This document shows positions 28,165 to 37,564 of a DNA stretch of 64,000 nt, one piece after another. The notes under the pieces are model-generated. The model ran no database searches and was not told the origin of the DNA. It saw nothing but the letters and a program-made list of their open reading frames with translations. Made by a program: the position numbers and the translations under genes. The stretch is from Mesorhizobium shangrilense (GTDB taxonomy: Bacteria; Pseudomonadota; Alphaproteobacteria; Rhizobiales; Rhizobiaceae), in contig NZ_JBEWSZ010000005.1 of the NCBI RefSeq assembly GCF_040537815.1, positions 193,419 through 257,418 on the forward strand, read 5' to 3'. Numbering within the stretch: the stretch's first letter is position 1; every line of letters begins with the position of its first letter.

Positions 28165-28938
28165 ATGGGAATTTTCAGTGGGCTTAAGGGCCGCCGCCGG
28201 AGCGCGCAACTCGCCAGAACCTTCGAACGGACGAATGGTCCAATTCAGCCCGACTGGGGCGTTTTTGCACATAACATTGGCTTGGGCGATCACATTGTAT
28301 GCAACGCCATCGTGCGGAAGCTATCTCCCTCCTACAAGATTCTTGTTCTGCCAGTGAAATCGCAAAACGTGTCAGCGGTCCGTTGGATGTTCAGCGATTT
28401 GCCGAACATTCGGACCCTGATTGTAGAAGAGGGGCACGATCCAAGGCTTGTTGCCGATGCGTTTGAGAGAGCTGGTGCAAAGGCCATTCGCGCCGGGGGA
28501 ATGGCTAATCCGCAATGGCGCGATGAGATGCAGATGCGTTTCGACGCCGCGTTCTATGAGCAAGCCGGAGTTCCATTCGAGCAGCGGTGGACGGCTTTCG
28601 GCGCGCCGCGCGATTGCGATGCAGAGGCGGATCTGTTCCGGCTCGTCGCGCCCGCAGATCCCTATATTTTCGTTCACGACGATGCCGGTCGTGGTTATGC
28701 GATCGATGAGGCGCGGCTGCCGCGCGATATCGTGCGCATTAGACCTCGCCCCGGACTAACGGACATCCTGTTTCACTATCGCAAGGTGATCGAGGGGGCG
28801 GCTGAAGTGCACTGTATTTCGAGTTCGTTCGCGCAATATCTCGAATGTTTGCCAAGCGGACGGCCGCAGTACCTGCATCGTTACCCGCGCGAAGACGGGA
28901 CCTGGTCGACCTGGCGCAATTTTCAGGTCTTGGAATAG
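28165..28938 (+). CDS. Putative GT-B-like glycosyltransferase, low-GC gene
   Basis: A 257-residue protein that I do not assign to a family with confidence. The GLGDHIVCNAIVRKL block near residue 38 and the C-terminal AEVHCISSSFAQYLECLP resemble the N- and C-terminal signatures of heptosyltransferase or fucosyltransferase-like GT-B proteins. Transmembrane helices are absent. Base composition is lower than that of its neighbours (29 G+C of 60 in 28261-28320). It follows tRNA-Leu and faces the glycan genes, so transfer into this locus is possible. Confidence 0.6.
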   Translation: MGIFSGLKGRRRSAQLARTFERTNGPIQPDWGVFAHNIGLGDHIVCNAIVRKLSPSYKILVLPVKSQNVSAVRWMFSDLPNIRTLIVEEGHDPRLVADAFERAGAKAIRAGGMANPQWRDEMQMRFDAAFYEQAGVPFEQRWTAFGAPRDCDAEADLFRLVAPADPYIFVHDDAGRGYAIDEARLPRDIVRIRPRPGLTDILFHYRKVIEGAAEVHCISSSFAQYLECLPSGRPQYLHRYPREDGTWSTWRNFQVLE

Positions 28939-29000
28939 CGGCTTCAGCAGTTTCAATCTGGGCTCTAAAGAACGCTCAAAGACTCACTGGCCCCACGCGC

Positions 29001-30281
29001 CTACCGCCTTCCCAGCAGGCTGCGCATGCGGTTGCGCAGGAGGCGCGCCATGTTGCGGGTCTCGCGGTAGAGGTGAAGCTGTGACGCTGCTTGCCGGACG
29101 GGACGGTCCGCATCCGGCGTCAGCCCGATGACCAGTGTGCCCATCGGCTTGCGCTCCATCCATAGCCGGCTCATCACCGGGTGATCGGGTACGGCGCAGG
29201 AATCGGTCATGTCGATGTTGGGATCGTCGAGATTCTGCCTGGTCACCTCGATCATCAGCAGTGTGCCCGGCGAATAGGCCGATAGCGTCTCGTCATAGGC
29301 CGTCTTCCAGGTATAGGCGACGCCGGCCTCGACGAACACAATCAGGGAGGCGACGGTGCGGCCGTCGAGCGTCAGCGAATGGATGCGGCACATATCGTGT
29401 TCGGCCAGCCGATGCACGGCCTCGCGGGCGAAGGCTGCGCGGTAGCGGTCGATCGCCATGGCCGTGCGCTCGCGGCCTTTCCATCCCGCCGCCTCCAGCG
29501 TCAGGAAGCTTTCGATGGCGTGACGGATCTCATCGGGCCCGCGCGCCACGACATGCTCCAGCCGCCCGAGGTCGGCGAGACGTCGCTTCAGCCGGCGGAA
29601 CTCGCGATGGTGGTGTGAACGCAATGATGCCTTCAGATAGTCCTCGCCGTCGAGCTCGCTTTCCAGCATCGGGCGTTCGGACTTGCCGGTGGTGATCATC
29701 GTCAGGCCGCGTGTCTCGGCCACGGTGGCGAGCAGGCTTGCCACCGGGCCGTCGAGCCGCACATCCGGCAGCACGAACACTTTCGGCAGCTTGAGGTGCG
29801 GCCTGGACAGCATGGAGAAGAAGTCCTCGACGACGCCGATGGGGTCGTCACGGTCGACAAGCGGCGTGCCGAGCGGACCAAACGGGCTCGACCATGTGCG
29901 CATGACGGGGACGCCGAGCGGTATTGCCGGCCGTTCGACAGAGAACGGCACCAGCAAGCGCAGCCGGTTGCGATACTCGTCGCCGTCGCGAATGACGGCC
30001 AGCCGCACTTCGCGATCCTCCAGCCGCGGCATGGCAGGGGCCAGGAAGCGCGGGTTGAAGAAGACATTGGGCTCGACCGTGCGGGCGCACAGATAATCGA
30101 GTTCCTCGACAAGGTCGAAGCCGGCGGATGCCGGATATACAGCGAGTTTGCGTTCGGGCCGATTGCTGGCCAGGATTTCGATATGCGCCGGATCAGCCTC
30201 GCGGGCGAGGCCAGCGAGGCCCGACACCATCGCGCCGGCCGTGCCGCCACTGGTTTCCTCAAGCAATGGGATGGCCACCAT
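29001..30281 (-). CDS. CelD/BcsL-type GNAT acetyltransferase
   Basis: A 426-residue protein. The second half (about residues 230-370) fits the Acetyltransf_6 fold used by CelD/FemAB-like proteins of polysaccharide loci, with blocks HHHREFRRLKRRLADLG, FLTLEAAGWKGR and SYSPGTLLMIE-like sequence. It probably acylates a sugar or lipid precursor in the cytoplasm. The ATG lies directly against the stop of the flippase gene (0 bp between), so the two are translationally coupled. The substrate is unknown. Confidence 0.8.
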   Translation of the reverse strand: MVAIPLLEETSGGTAGAMVSGLAGLAREADPAHIEILASNRPERKLAVYPASAGFDLVEELDYLCARTVEPNVFFNPRFLAPAMPRLEDREVRLAVIRDGDEYRNRLRLLVPFSVERPAIPLGVPVMRTWSSPFGPLGTPLVDRDDPIGVVEDFFSMLSRPHLKLPKVFVLPDVRLDGPVASLLATVAETRGLTMITTGKSERPMLESELDGEDYLKASLRSHHHREFRRLKRRLADLGRLEHVVARGPDEIRHAIESFLTLEAAGWKGRERTAMAIDRYRAAFAREAVHRLAEHDMCRIHSLTLDGRTVASLIVFVEAGVAYTWKTAYDETLSAYSPGTLLMIEVTRQNLDDPNIDMTDSCAVPDHPVMSRLWMERKPMGTLVIGLTPDADRPVRQAASQLHLYRETRNMARLLRNRMRSLLGRR

Positions 30282-31682
30282 TCAAGCGTCTCCCTTGGCG
30301 GGCACGAAGATGAGCATGACGATGCCGAGCTTGCGCCATACGGTGAAAGATAGGGCGCTGGCCTCGAACATCATGGCGAAGGTCGTGGACATTGCTGCCC
30401 CCCACAGGCCGAAACGCGGGATCAGCAGCACGTTGAGGCCGATGTTGAAGGCCAGTGTCATGGCGTAGACCGCGGCGCAGATATTCTGGTTGCCGCTCAT
30501 GGTGAGCAGGCTTTCGCAGGGGCCAACGGCGGCGCGGGCGACGACGCCGAAGACCAGCAGGTACAGAAGCGGATAGCCGGCGGCGAATTCAGGGCCGAAC
30601 AGCGTCAGCATCGGCTCGCCCAGCACCAGCACCAGCAGTGCCATCAGCAGTGACGGCCAGAAGGTCCACGACACCGTCTCGCGGGCGAAGGCGGCGAGCT
30701 TTTCGGGTTCGCCATGGGTGAACTGCGCGTAGCGCTGGGCGACCCCCGCCTTGACGGCGAAGTAGACGAAATGGACCAGTGCCAGCGTCTTGACCGTGGC
30801 GAAATAGACGGCAACGTCGTTGGGATCCATATAGGCGCCGACCATCAATACATCGGCGTTGGTGAGCAGAAAGAAGAAGCTCTCGACGAGGAAGATCGGC
30901 AGCGACACGATGAACCATTCGGCGAAATGAACCTTCATCGGCCCGGCCGGGATCTGTCCTTCCATGCGCGTGGTGACGCCGATGAGTTGACCGAGCGTGG
31001 TGACATAGGTGGCGGCGATCGAGGCGAATATCGCTGTCCTGGCGTTTGGCGCATAGCCGGCCAGCAGCATCAGCGCCATGAAAGCGAGGATCAGCACCGG
31101 CCGCACGAGATAGGTTGGCGACAATGCAAACAGCGCCCAGCTGTTCGCCCTCGACTGGCCCTGCAGCAGGTCGGAGAGCGCAATCATCGGCAGGCAGATG
31201 ACGCCAAGGATGAACGGCACGACATAGTAGCTTTCGAGCCATGGCGAGAACAGCCAGACACCGAGCGCGCCCAGGCCCGCGATCGCGGTCGAGGCCACCA
31301 GCACGAATTGCCTGCTGGCAACCACGATGCCACGCAACTCGTCCATCAGGCCGCGCTCGCGGTACTCGGGAATGAAGCGGATGACGGAGGTGTGGAAGCC
31401 AAGGCAGGCGAGGTTGCCGACAATGACCATCGTCACCCAGACCAGGACGAAAATGCCGTATTCGAAAGACCCTATCCAGCGCGCCATCAGCACCTGGCTG
31501 ACGAAGGCGATGACGGCGCTGATGATGCGGATGGAAAAGGCGATGAGCGACATGCGGCCGGCTTCGCCGCGCTCGTCGGCGGTGAACAGCACGGCATCGA
31601 TGCGCCCAAGCAGCGGATTTATACGCAGCGCCAAACGCTGCGGCAAAAACCGCCCGGCCGTCGTTGCCGCGGAAAAGCGCAC
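30282..31682 (-). CDS. Polysaccharide flippase (Wzx/MATE-like)
   Basis: A 466-residue membrane protein with about 12-14 helices. It has the polysaccharide biosynthesis protein fold: N-terminal SLIAFSIRIISAVIAFVSQ, then ARWIGSFEYGIFVLVW near residue 70. It would flip a lipid-linked glycan across the inner membrane. An in-frame ATG at residue 44 (MSLIAFSI) is an alternative start that would remove an N-terminal extension. It is followed without gap by the GNAT gene. No polymerase or ligase is in the window, so the glycan is unknown. Confidence 0.85.
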   Translation of the reverse strand: MRFSAATTAGRFLPQRLALRINPLLGRIDAVLFTADERGEAGRMSLIAFSIRIISAVIAFVSQVLMARWIGSFEYGIFVLVWVTMVIVGNLACLGFHTSVIRFIPEYRERGLMDELRGIVVASRQFVLVASTAIAGLGALGVWLFSPWLESYYVVPFILGVICLPMIALSDLLQGQSRANSWALFALSPTYLVRPVLILAFMALMLLAGYAPNARTAIFASIAATYVTTLGQLIGVTTRMEGQIPAGPMKVHFAEWFIVSLPIFLVESFFFLLTNADVLMVGAYMDPNDVAVYFATVKTLALVHFVYFAVKAGVAQRYAQFTHGEPEKLAAFARETVSWTFWPSLLMALLVLVLGEPMLTLFGPEFAAGYPLLYLLVFGVVARAAVGPCESLLTMSGNQNICAAVYAMTLAFNIGLNVLLIPRFGLWGAAMSTTFAMMFEASALSFTVWRKLGIVMLIFVPAKGDA

Positions 31683-31802
31683 CCACCAGTCTCCGTTTTC
31701 CGCCTGTTTCCAGCCCTTGGGTCTACCGAAAACACATTAAGAAACGGTTGGGTGGGTCGTCCTTGCCGTTTTGGACAACGCGGTGACGGCGTTAGGAAGT
31801 TC

Positions 31803-32729
31803 TTAAGGCGTACTCACCAGCCGATCGCCGACCCCGCCGAGATACTTGTCCCAGATATAATCGCTCAAAAGCTGGCGATGCTCCGGCCCGCGATGATGGC
31901 GCGTGTTCGTCTGTTGCGCGTAGGATGATCCGCCGACGTGGAACATCGTTCCGTCGAACAGTTCATGTTCACCCGTCGCTCCGCCAAAGGCTACGGGCAT
32001 AAATGTCATCTCGACGGTCGCAACATCCTTCTCTGTGAGATGCGAGTAGAGCGGCAACCAGTTTCCGCCCCCTGTATCGAGCCCCAGCTCCATCCGGGGC
32101 GTGAAGTCCATGGTGATATGCTCGACGGCGGAGAACCGGAAGAAACAGAAGCCTCCCCAAAGGCACCATTGGCGATCATTGCTGCCCGCCTTGTAACGGA
32201 AGTTTTCCGTTGGCCCGAACTTCAGTCCGAACACTTTCTTCCCCTCCATGCGGCCGGGCATGTCGAAAGGCGCGATGGGGAAACAATCATGGTCGATGAA
32301 ACCGAATAATTCCGGCCGGACGTGTCTCACGATGTTGTCGAAGACCCAGTTCACCGCCGTCCCGTGAGAACGGGACCAGTGGCGTTCGCGATTGCGGGGC
32401 AGACCGAAGTAAGGCACTCCGCGCTGCCGACAGATGTCTTCGATCGACGTTCGGGCCGCCTCGTTAGACGAATTGTCGATCACGACAAGAAGCATTCCCG
32501 TCGGGTGGACCTGCCATGCCTTGGTCAGCGCGTCGATCACCCAGGGCGTGTTGAAGGCGATGGTGAAGCAAAGCCGGCTTGAGCCCGACGAGCGCAGTGT
32601 TTTCGCGAACTCACGCGCTCTCGCTGCGCCCCGCGCGCGAAAATATCGGTAGAAAAGCCTGTCTCTTGCAAACTTTAGGCGTCCAACGACGCGATTCCTG
32701 CTGATCGCGTCGCGTATTTTCTTGGACAT
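31803..32729 (-). CDS. GT-A-like glycosyltransferase downstream of secA
   Basis: A 308-residue protein. The core (about residues 50-230) looks like a GT-A glycosyltransferase, with the nucleotide-side strand LLVVIDNSSNEAA and a metal-binding type motif in GFIDHDCFPI. The start is the ATG at 32727-32729 after GGGAGAA. It begins 17 bp after the secA stop on the same strand, so it may be carried on the secA transcript. The donor and acceptor are unknown, and the family is not one I can name exactly. Confidence 0.72.
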   Translation of the reverse strand: MSKKIRDAISRNRVVGRLKFARDRLFYRYFRARGAARAREFAKTLRSSGSSRLCFTIAFNTPWVIDALTKAWQVHPTGMLLVVIDNSSNEAARTSIEDICRQRGVPYFGLPRNRERHWSRSHGTAVNWVFDNIVRHVRPELFGFIDHDCFPIAPFDMPGRMEGKKVFGLKFGPTENFRYKAGSNDRQWCLWGGFCFFRFSAVEHITMDFTPRMELGLDTGGGNWLPLYSHLTEKDVATVEMTFMPVAFGGATGEHELFDGTMFHVGGSSYAQQTNTRHHRGPEHRQLLSDYIWDKYLGGVGDRLVSTP

Positions 32730-32746
32730 TTCTCCCGCCAGGCGCC

Positions 32747-35479
32747 TTACGCAAACGCCCCGTGACAGTGCTTGTATTTCTTGCCGGAACCGCAGGGGCA
32801 GGCCTCGTTGCGGCCAACCTTGCCCCATGTCGCCTGGTTGTTGGGGTCGCGATCCTCGGGAGCGACGATGGCGGCCGTTTCCGAACGGACCAGAAGGGCA
32901 GTGTTGCCGTCCTCGAAGTCGTTCTCGCCGGTGGTGCCGTCGATATGCGTGCCGAACATGTCGGGCGCCTGGGGGGGCGGGGCCTCGGCCGCCTGGCGGA
33001 CCAGTTCGACGCGCATCAGCTGCGCGGTGACCGCCTGGCGCAGATTGCCCAGCATCGCCTGGAACAGCTCGAACGCCTCGCCCTTGTATTCCTGCAGCGG
33101 GTCGCGCTGGGCGTAGCCGCGGAAGCCGACGACAGAACGCAGATGGTCGAGATTGACGATGTGCTCACGCCAGAGATGGTCAAGTGACTGCAAGACCACC
33201 GAGCGCTCGACATAGGTCATCACCTCGGGGCCGAAGCGCTCGGAGCGCTCCTTGGCGGCGACCTCTGCGGCCTGCGAGATGCGCTCGCGGATGTCGTCCT
33301 CGGCGATACCTTCTTCCTTGACCCAATCCTCGATCGGCAAATCGAGGTTGAGGAACTCGGCCACATCGGCCTTGAGGCCGGCGGCGTTCCACTGCTCGGC
33401 ATAGGCATTTTCAGGGATGGCCTTGGCGACGATCTCATCGATGACGCCCTCGCGCATCTCGGTGATGGTCTCGGTGAGCCCTTCACCATCCATCAGCTCG
33501 ATGCGCTGCTCGAACACCACCTTGCGCTGGTCGTTCGATACGTCGTCATATTTCAAGAGGTTCTTGCGGATGTCGAAATTGCGCGCCTCGACCTTCATCT
33601 GCGCCTTTTCCAGCGCCTTGTTGATCCAGGGGTGGATGATCGCCTCGTCCTCCTTGAGGCCGAGCTTCTGCAGCATGCCGTCCATGCGCTCGGAGCCGAA
33701 GATGCGCATCAGGTCGTCCTGCAACGACAGGAAGAATTTCGAACGGCCGGGGTCGCCCTGGCGGCCGGAGCGGCCACGAAGCTGGTTGTCGATGCGCCGG
33801 CTCTCATGGCGCTCGGTGGCGAGCACGTAGAGGCCGCCGGCGGCGAGTGCCTTTTCCTTCAGGCGGGCGATGTCCTCGCGGATGGCCTTTTCCATGGCCT
33901 CGCGCTCGGGGCCTTCAGGCATGTCGCCAAGCTCGTCGGCGATGCGCATCTCGGCGTTGCCGCCGAGCTGGATGTCGGTGCCGCGGCCGGCCATGTTGGT
34001 GGCGATGGTGATGGCGCCGGGCTTGCCGGCCTGGGCGACGATCGCCGCCTCACGCTCGTGGTGGCGCGCGTTCAGCACCTCGAAGTCCTTGAAGCCATCC
34101 TTGCGCAGGCGCTCGGCCAGCTGCTCGGATTTCTCGATCGAGGTCGTGCCGACCAGCGTCGGCTGGCCCTTGGCGCTGGCTTCGCGGATCTCCTTGACGA
34201 TCGCCTTGTATTTCTCCTCGACCGTCCGGTAGACCTCGTCATCCTCATCCTTGCGGATGACCGGCAGGTTGGTCGGGATCTCAGTGACGTCGAGATTGTA
34301 GATGTTGCCGAATTCCTCGGCCTCGGTCAGCGCCGTACCGGTCATGCCGGCCAGCTTCTTGTAGAGGCGGAAATAGTTCTGGAAGGTGACGGACGCCAGC
34401 GTCTGGTTCTCAGGCTGGATCGCCACATGCTCCTTGGCTTCGAGCGCCTGGTGCAGGCCTTCCGAATAGCGGCGGCCCGGCATCATGCGGCCGGTGAACT
34501 CGTCGATGATGACGATCTCGCCGTTGCGGACGATGTAGTCCTTGTCCTTCTGGAACAGCCGATGCGCCTTCAGCGCGTTGTTGACGTGGTGGACGATGGC
34601 GACGTTCTCGACGTCATAGAGCGACTCGCCCTTGAGCAGGCCGGCGTCGCGCAGCAGGTTCTCCAGCTTCTCGGTGCCTTCCTCGGTGAAGATCGAGGTC
34701 TTCTGCTTCTCGTCGATCTCGTAATCCTGCGGCTGCAGCTGGATGATGAAAGTGTCGATGGTGTTGTACATTTCCGAACGGTCCTCGAGCGGACCGGAAA
34801 TGATCAGCGGCGTGCGGGCTTCATCGACCAGGATGGAGTCGACTTCGTCGACGATCGCGTAATTGTGACCGCGCTGCACCATCTGGGCGCGCTCGTATTT
34901 CATGTTGTCGCGCAGATAATCGAAGCCGAGCTCGTTGTTGGTGGCGTAGGTGACATCCGCGGCGTAGGCGATGCTGCGTTCCTCGTCCGTAAGGCCGTGG
35001 ACGATGACGCCGACCGAGAGGCCCAGGAACTTGTAGACGCGGCCCATCCATTCGGAATCGCGCGTGGCGAGATAGTCGTTGACAGTGACGACGTGGACGC
35101 CTTTGCCGGCGAGCGCGTTGAGATAGACGGGCAGGGTCGCGACCAGGGTCTTGCCCTCGCCGGTGCGCATCTCGGCGATACCGCCATTGTGCAGGACCAT
35201 GCCGCCGATCAACTGTACGTCGAAGGGGCGCATGCCGAGCACGCGGCGTGCCGCCTCTCTCGCGGTGGCGAATGCCGGCACCAGCAGATCGTCCAGAGTG
35301 GCGCCGTTGGCGATGTCCTGGCGGAATTTCGCGGTCCTGGCGACGAGGTCGGCGTCGGAGAGCGCCCGCATCTCGTTTTCCATGGCATTGATCGCCTCGA
35401 CACGAGGTCGGGTCGACTTGACCCGACGGTCGTTGGAGGAGCCGAAAACCTTACGGGCGAGACCGCCGAGACTGACCAT
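32747..35479 (-). CDS. secA: Preprotein translocase ATPase SecA
   Basis: A 910-residue motor of the Sec system that pushes unfolded proteins through SecYEG. The Walker A motif GEGKT lies near residue 108 in [14 protein letters not shown], and the DEAD-type Walker B is in [12 protein letters not shown] near residue 210. Helicase blocks [10 protein letters not shown] and [13 protein letters not shown] follow. The C-terminus ends in the zinc-binding, SecB-interacting tail [14 protein letters not shown]. Length is typical. A TTGACA-N17-TATCTG promoter lies about 140 bp upstream. A glycosyltransferase gene follows after 17 bp. Confidence 0.97.
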   Translation of the reverse strand: MVSLGGLARKVFGSSNDRRVKSTRPRVEAINAMENEMRALSDADLVARTAKFRQDIANGATLDDLLVPAFATAREAARRVLGMRPFDVQLIGGMVLHNGGIAEMRTGEGKTLVATLPVYLNALAGKGVHVVTVNDYLATRDSEWMGRVYKFLGLSVGVIVHGLTDEERSIAYAADVTYATNNELGFDYLRDNMKYERAQMVQRGHNYAIVDEVDSILVDEARTPLIISGPLEDRSEMYNTIDTFIIQLQPQDYEIDEKQKTSIFTEEGTEKLENLLRDAGLLKGESLYDVENVAIVHHVNNALKAHRLFQKDKDYIVRNGEIVIIDEFTGRMMPGRRYSEGLHQALEAKEHVAIQPENQTLASVTFQNYFRLYKKLAGMTGTALTEAEEFGNIYNLDVTEIPTNLPVIRKDEDDEVYRTVEEKYKAIVKEIREASAKGQPTLVGTTSIEKSEQLAERLRKDGFKDFEVLNARHHEREAAIVAQAGKPGAITIATNMAGRGTDIQLGGNAEMRIADELGDMPEGPEREAMEKAIREDIARLKEKALAAGGLYVLATERHESRRIDNQLRGRSGRQGDPGRSKFFLSLQDDLMRIFGSERMDGMLQKLGLKEDEAIIHPWINKALEKAQMKVEARNFDIRKNLLKYDDVSNDQRKVVFEQRIELMDGEGLTETITEMREGVIDEIVAKAIPENAYAEQWNAAGLKADVAEFLNLDLPIEDWVKEEGIAEDDIRERISQAAEVAAKERSERFGPEVMTYVERSVVLQSLDHLWREHIVNLDHLRSVVGFRGYAQRDPLQEYKGEAFELFQAMLGNLRQAVTAQLMRVELVRQAAEAPPPQAPDMFGTHIDGTTGENDFEDGNTALLVRSETAAIVAPEDRDPNNQATWGKVGRNEACPCGSGKKYKHCHGAFA

Positions 35480-35617
35480 CCAATGGTCCTTTCGATAGCA
35501 TTCGTATCATCAAGACGAGTACCGGCCGGTCCCGTCAAATCCGCGTGAATGCACCGCCTGAATACGGGCAAACACAAAAAGCGCCCGGAAAACGGTTCTG
35601 GACGCAAAGTCGTTGGA

Positions 35618-35646
35618 CAGATAAGAGGGGGCTGAACTGATGTCAA
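35618..35646 (-). promoter_or_regulatory. Sigma-70-type promoter of secA
   Basis: On the minus strand TTGACA (35646-35641) and TATCTG (35623-35618) are 17 bp apart. It is oriented toward secA and implies an untranslated leader of about 130 bases. The leader could allow regulation of secA, but I see no SecM-like frame in it. Confidence 0.65.
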
Positions 35647-35741
35647 CGCCGCGCTCGTCCTGCCGTGCGCGCCAAATTCCGCCATAATCTGGCTGATCTG
35701 GAAACCATTCCTCCTCAACAATCCCCATCGGAGTCATCTTC

Positions 35742-36659
35742 ATGTCCCTATTGTTCCGCCGCGCGTCGCTTGCCAGCCTTGGTCTGGCATTCGGACTGTC
35801 GGCTTTTTCGCTGTCGCCTGTCATGGCGCAGGAAGCCGCTCCCGCCCAACAGGACGCCACGGCTCCGGCCGCCGCGCCGGTCGACCCGAACACCGTGGTC
35901 GCCACGATCAACGGCCAGCCGCTCACCGAGGCGGACCTCGTGCTTGCCGAAGGCGAGCTGTCGCAGCAGTTCGCTCAGTTGCCGCCCGAGCAGCGCCGCG
36001 CCGCCGCACTTTCGGCGGCCATCGAAATCCGCGTCATGGCTGCCCAGGCTGTCACCACCGGCCTCGACAAGGATCCCGACTTCCAGCGCCGCATGGCTTT
36101 CCTGCAGCAGCGCGCCCTGCATGGCGAGATGGTCGAGAAGGGTGTCGTCGACAAGGTCACGGATGCCGAGGTTCGCGCCCGCTACGACCAGGAAATCGCC
36201 AACACGCCGCCTGCCAACGAGGTGCACGCTCGTCACATCCTCGTGAAGACGAAGGAAGAGGCCGACGCCATCATCAAGCAGCTCGACGGCGGCGCTGATT
36301 TCCAGAAGCTCGCCAACGAGCATACCAGCGATCCGAGCGGCAAGACCAATGGCGGCGATCTCGGCTGGTTCGGCCCTGGCCAGATGGTGCCGGAATTCGA
36401 CAAGGCGGTCTTCGCGCTGGACGTCGGAAAATACACCGAGCAGCCGGTGCAGTCGCAGTTCGGCTGGCACGTCATCAAGGTCGAGGACAAGCGCACCAAG
36501 CAGCCGCCGGCATTTGACGACGTCAAGGACCAGGCCAAGCAGGCGGTTATCCGCGACAAGTACTTCGCGCTGGTCAAGTCGCTGCGCGCCGAAGCCAAGG
36601 TGGAAATTCCCGACGCGAACCTGAAGAAGGCCGTCGATACGCTGGAAAGCGCCAAGTAA
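35742..36659 (+). CDS. Periplasmic peptidyl-prolyl isomerase, PpiC/parvulin type
   Basis: A 305-residue protein with a signal peptide (about residues 1-29, cleavage after VMA-QEA). A SurA_N-like helical chaperone region spans about 50-150, and a parvulin domain spans about 158-255 with HARHILVKT, GGDLGWFGPGQMVPEF and FGWHVIKV. It helps secreted and outer-membrane proteins fold. It is divergent from secA across 262 bp, an arrangement that puts secretion and folding together. A clear terminator follows. Confidence 0.93.
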   Translation: MSLLFRRASLASLGLAFGLSAFSLSPVMAQEAAPAQQDATAPAAAPVDPNTVVATINGQPLTEADLVLAEGELSQQFAQLPPEQRRAAALSAAIEIRVMAAQAVTTGLDKDPDFQRRMAFLQQRALHGEMVEKGVVDKVTDAEVRARYDQEIANTPPANEVHARHILVKTKEEADAIIKQLDGGADFQKLANEHTSDPSGKTNGGDLGWFGPGQMVPEFDKAVFALDVGKYTEQPVQSQFGWHVIKVEDKRTKQPPAFDDVKDQAKQAVIRDKYFALVKSLRAEAKVEIPDANLKKAVDTLESAK

Positions 36660-36680
36660 GCCTGCAAGGATTTTTGAAAA

Positions 36681-36716
36681 GGGCGCGGCGGCCAAGGGCT
36701 GCCGCTCCCTTTTTTG
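36681..36716 (+). terminator. Terminator after the PpiC-type gene
   Basis: The stem pairs GGG-C-GCGGC (36681-36689) with GCCGC-T-CCC (36701-36709), with one internal mismatch, and is followed directly by six T residues. It lies 21 bp after the stop codon and points away from the convergent tetR-type gene. Confidence 0.8.
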
Positions 36717-36731
36717 CGCCGGCAGCGTTTT

Positions 36732-37331
36732 TTACCTGCCGGGCGCGGTTATGCCTTGCAAGAGGTAGCGGACCACCTTGCGTATCGCCGCTTCAGGCTC
36801 CTCAAGCCGGTTGGTCAAGAGATGCCTCCAGGCATAGGAAGCCACGAGGTCGGCGACAACAGCGGCATCGATATCGGCAGCAACCTCGCCTCTTGCCTTG
36901 GCGCGCTCGATGATCTGGCCGGTATGGGCACGGCGTCCACCAGCATAGCCGGCAAGCGCGGCGGCCGCGGTTTCATCCGACTGTGCCTCGGCGATCAGCG
37001 ACCTGAACACGCTGCCCGACGATGTCTCGCGCCAGTGCGAGAACAGGTTCGTCAGGAAGCCGACAAGATCTTCCTCCAGTATGCCGGTGTCGGGAACGTC
37101 GACGCGCTTCTGGCGCTGGTAGACTTCGAGCAGCAGCGCGGCCTTGCTTGGCCACCAGCGATAGATGGTCGGCTTTCCGGCGCGTGCACGCCGCGCCACC
37201 GCCTCGATCGAAAACCCGGAATAGCCCGCTTCGACCAGCACCGCCTCGGCAGCGTCGAGAATGGCGCCGGCGCTGGCGGGATTGCGTCGGGCGCCGATCG
37301 ATTTGCGTCCCCGATCCACGTCGTCAGCCAT
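36732..37331 (-). CDS. TetR/AcrR family transcriptional regulator
   Basis: A 199-residue regulator. The N-terminal helix-turn-helix is at about residues 22-68 ([37 protein letters not shown], seen in parts). The C-terminal ligand domain belongs to the TetR_C_16 kind. No transporter or enzyme is divergent from it within 230 bp; the next gene is argJ. A partial palindrome at 37389-37402, about 60 bp upstream, is a candidate site for autoregulation. The ligand and other targets are unknown. Confidence 0.88.
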   Translation of the reverse strand: MADDVDRGRKSIGARRNPASAGAILDAAEAVLVEAGYSGFSIEAVARRARAGKPTIYRWWPSKAALLLEVYQRQKRVDVPDTGILEEDLVGFLTNLFSHWRETSSGSVFRSLIAEAQSDETAAAALAGYAGGRRAHTGQIIERAKARGEVAADIDAAVVADLVASYAWRHLLTNRLEEPEAAIRKVVRYLLQGITAPGR

Positions 37332-37388
37332 TCCGTGTCCTCGTCAGCGAATCCTCATTGGCGACAATACACAGACTCTTGATGAAAC

Positions 37389-37402
37389 GAACCGGACCGT
37401 TC
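37389..37402. promoter_or_regulatory. Candidate TetR-family operator
   Basis: GAACCGGACCGTTC matches its own reverse complement at 10 of 14 positions, with GAAC/GTTC arms. Such CGG-containing dyads with GAAC or AAAC ends are common for TetR-type regulators. It lies 58 bp upstream of the regulator's start codon. Confidence 0.35.
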
Positions 37403-37564
37403 TGTAGCCATGCTCGGCGGGGATGCCGGAACTTTCCCGGCGAACGAGTTGCCGACAGGCGTCATGCCCCCGCCATTACAGCAGCCACGAAAACGCCCTT
37501 GCGCCGGCGCGTCGTATCGGGCAAACCGGCCTCTCCCTTGCGTTTTTTGCCGCCCGAGGTCTCC

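Noticed and set aside
33632..35548. A 638-codon open frame on the plus strand opposite secA
   Set aside because: It lies wholly against a full-length SecA gene and has no recognisable motif; long antisense frames are expected in DNA of this GC content.
37022..37564. A possible N-terminal extension of ArgJ
   Set aside because: It runs opposite the TetR-type gene and is Arg/Ser/Pro-rich; normal ArgJ proteins start at the ATG at 37565.
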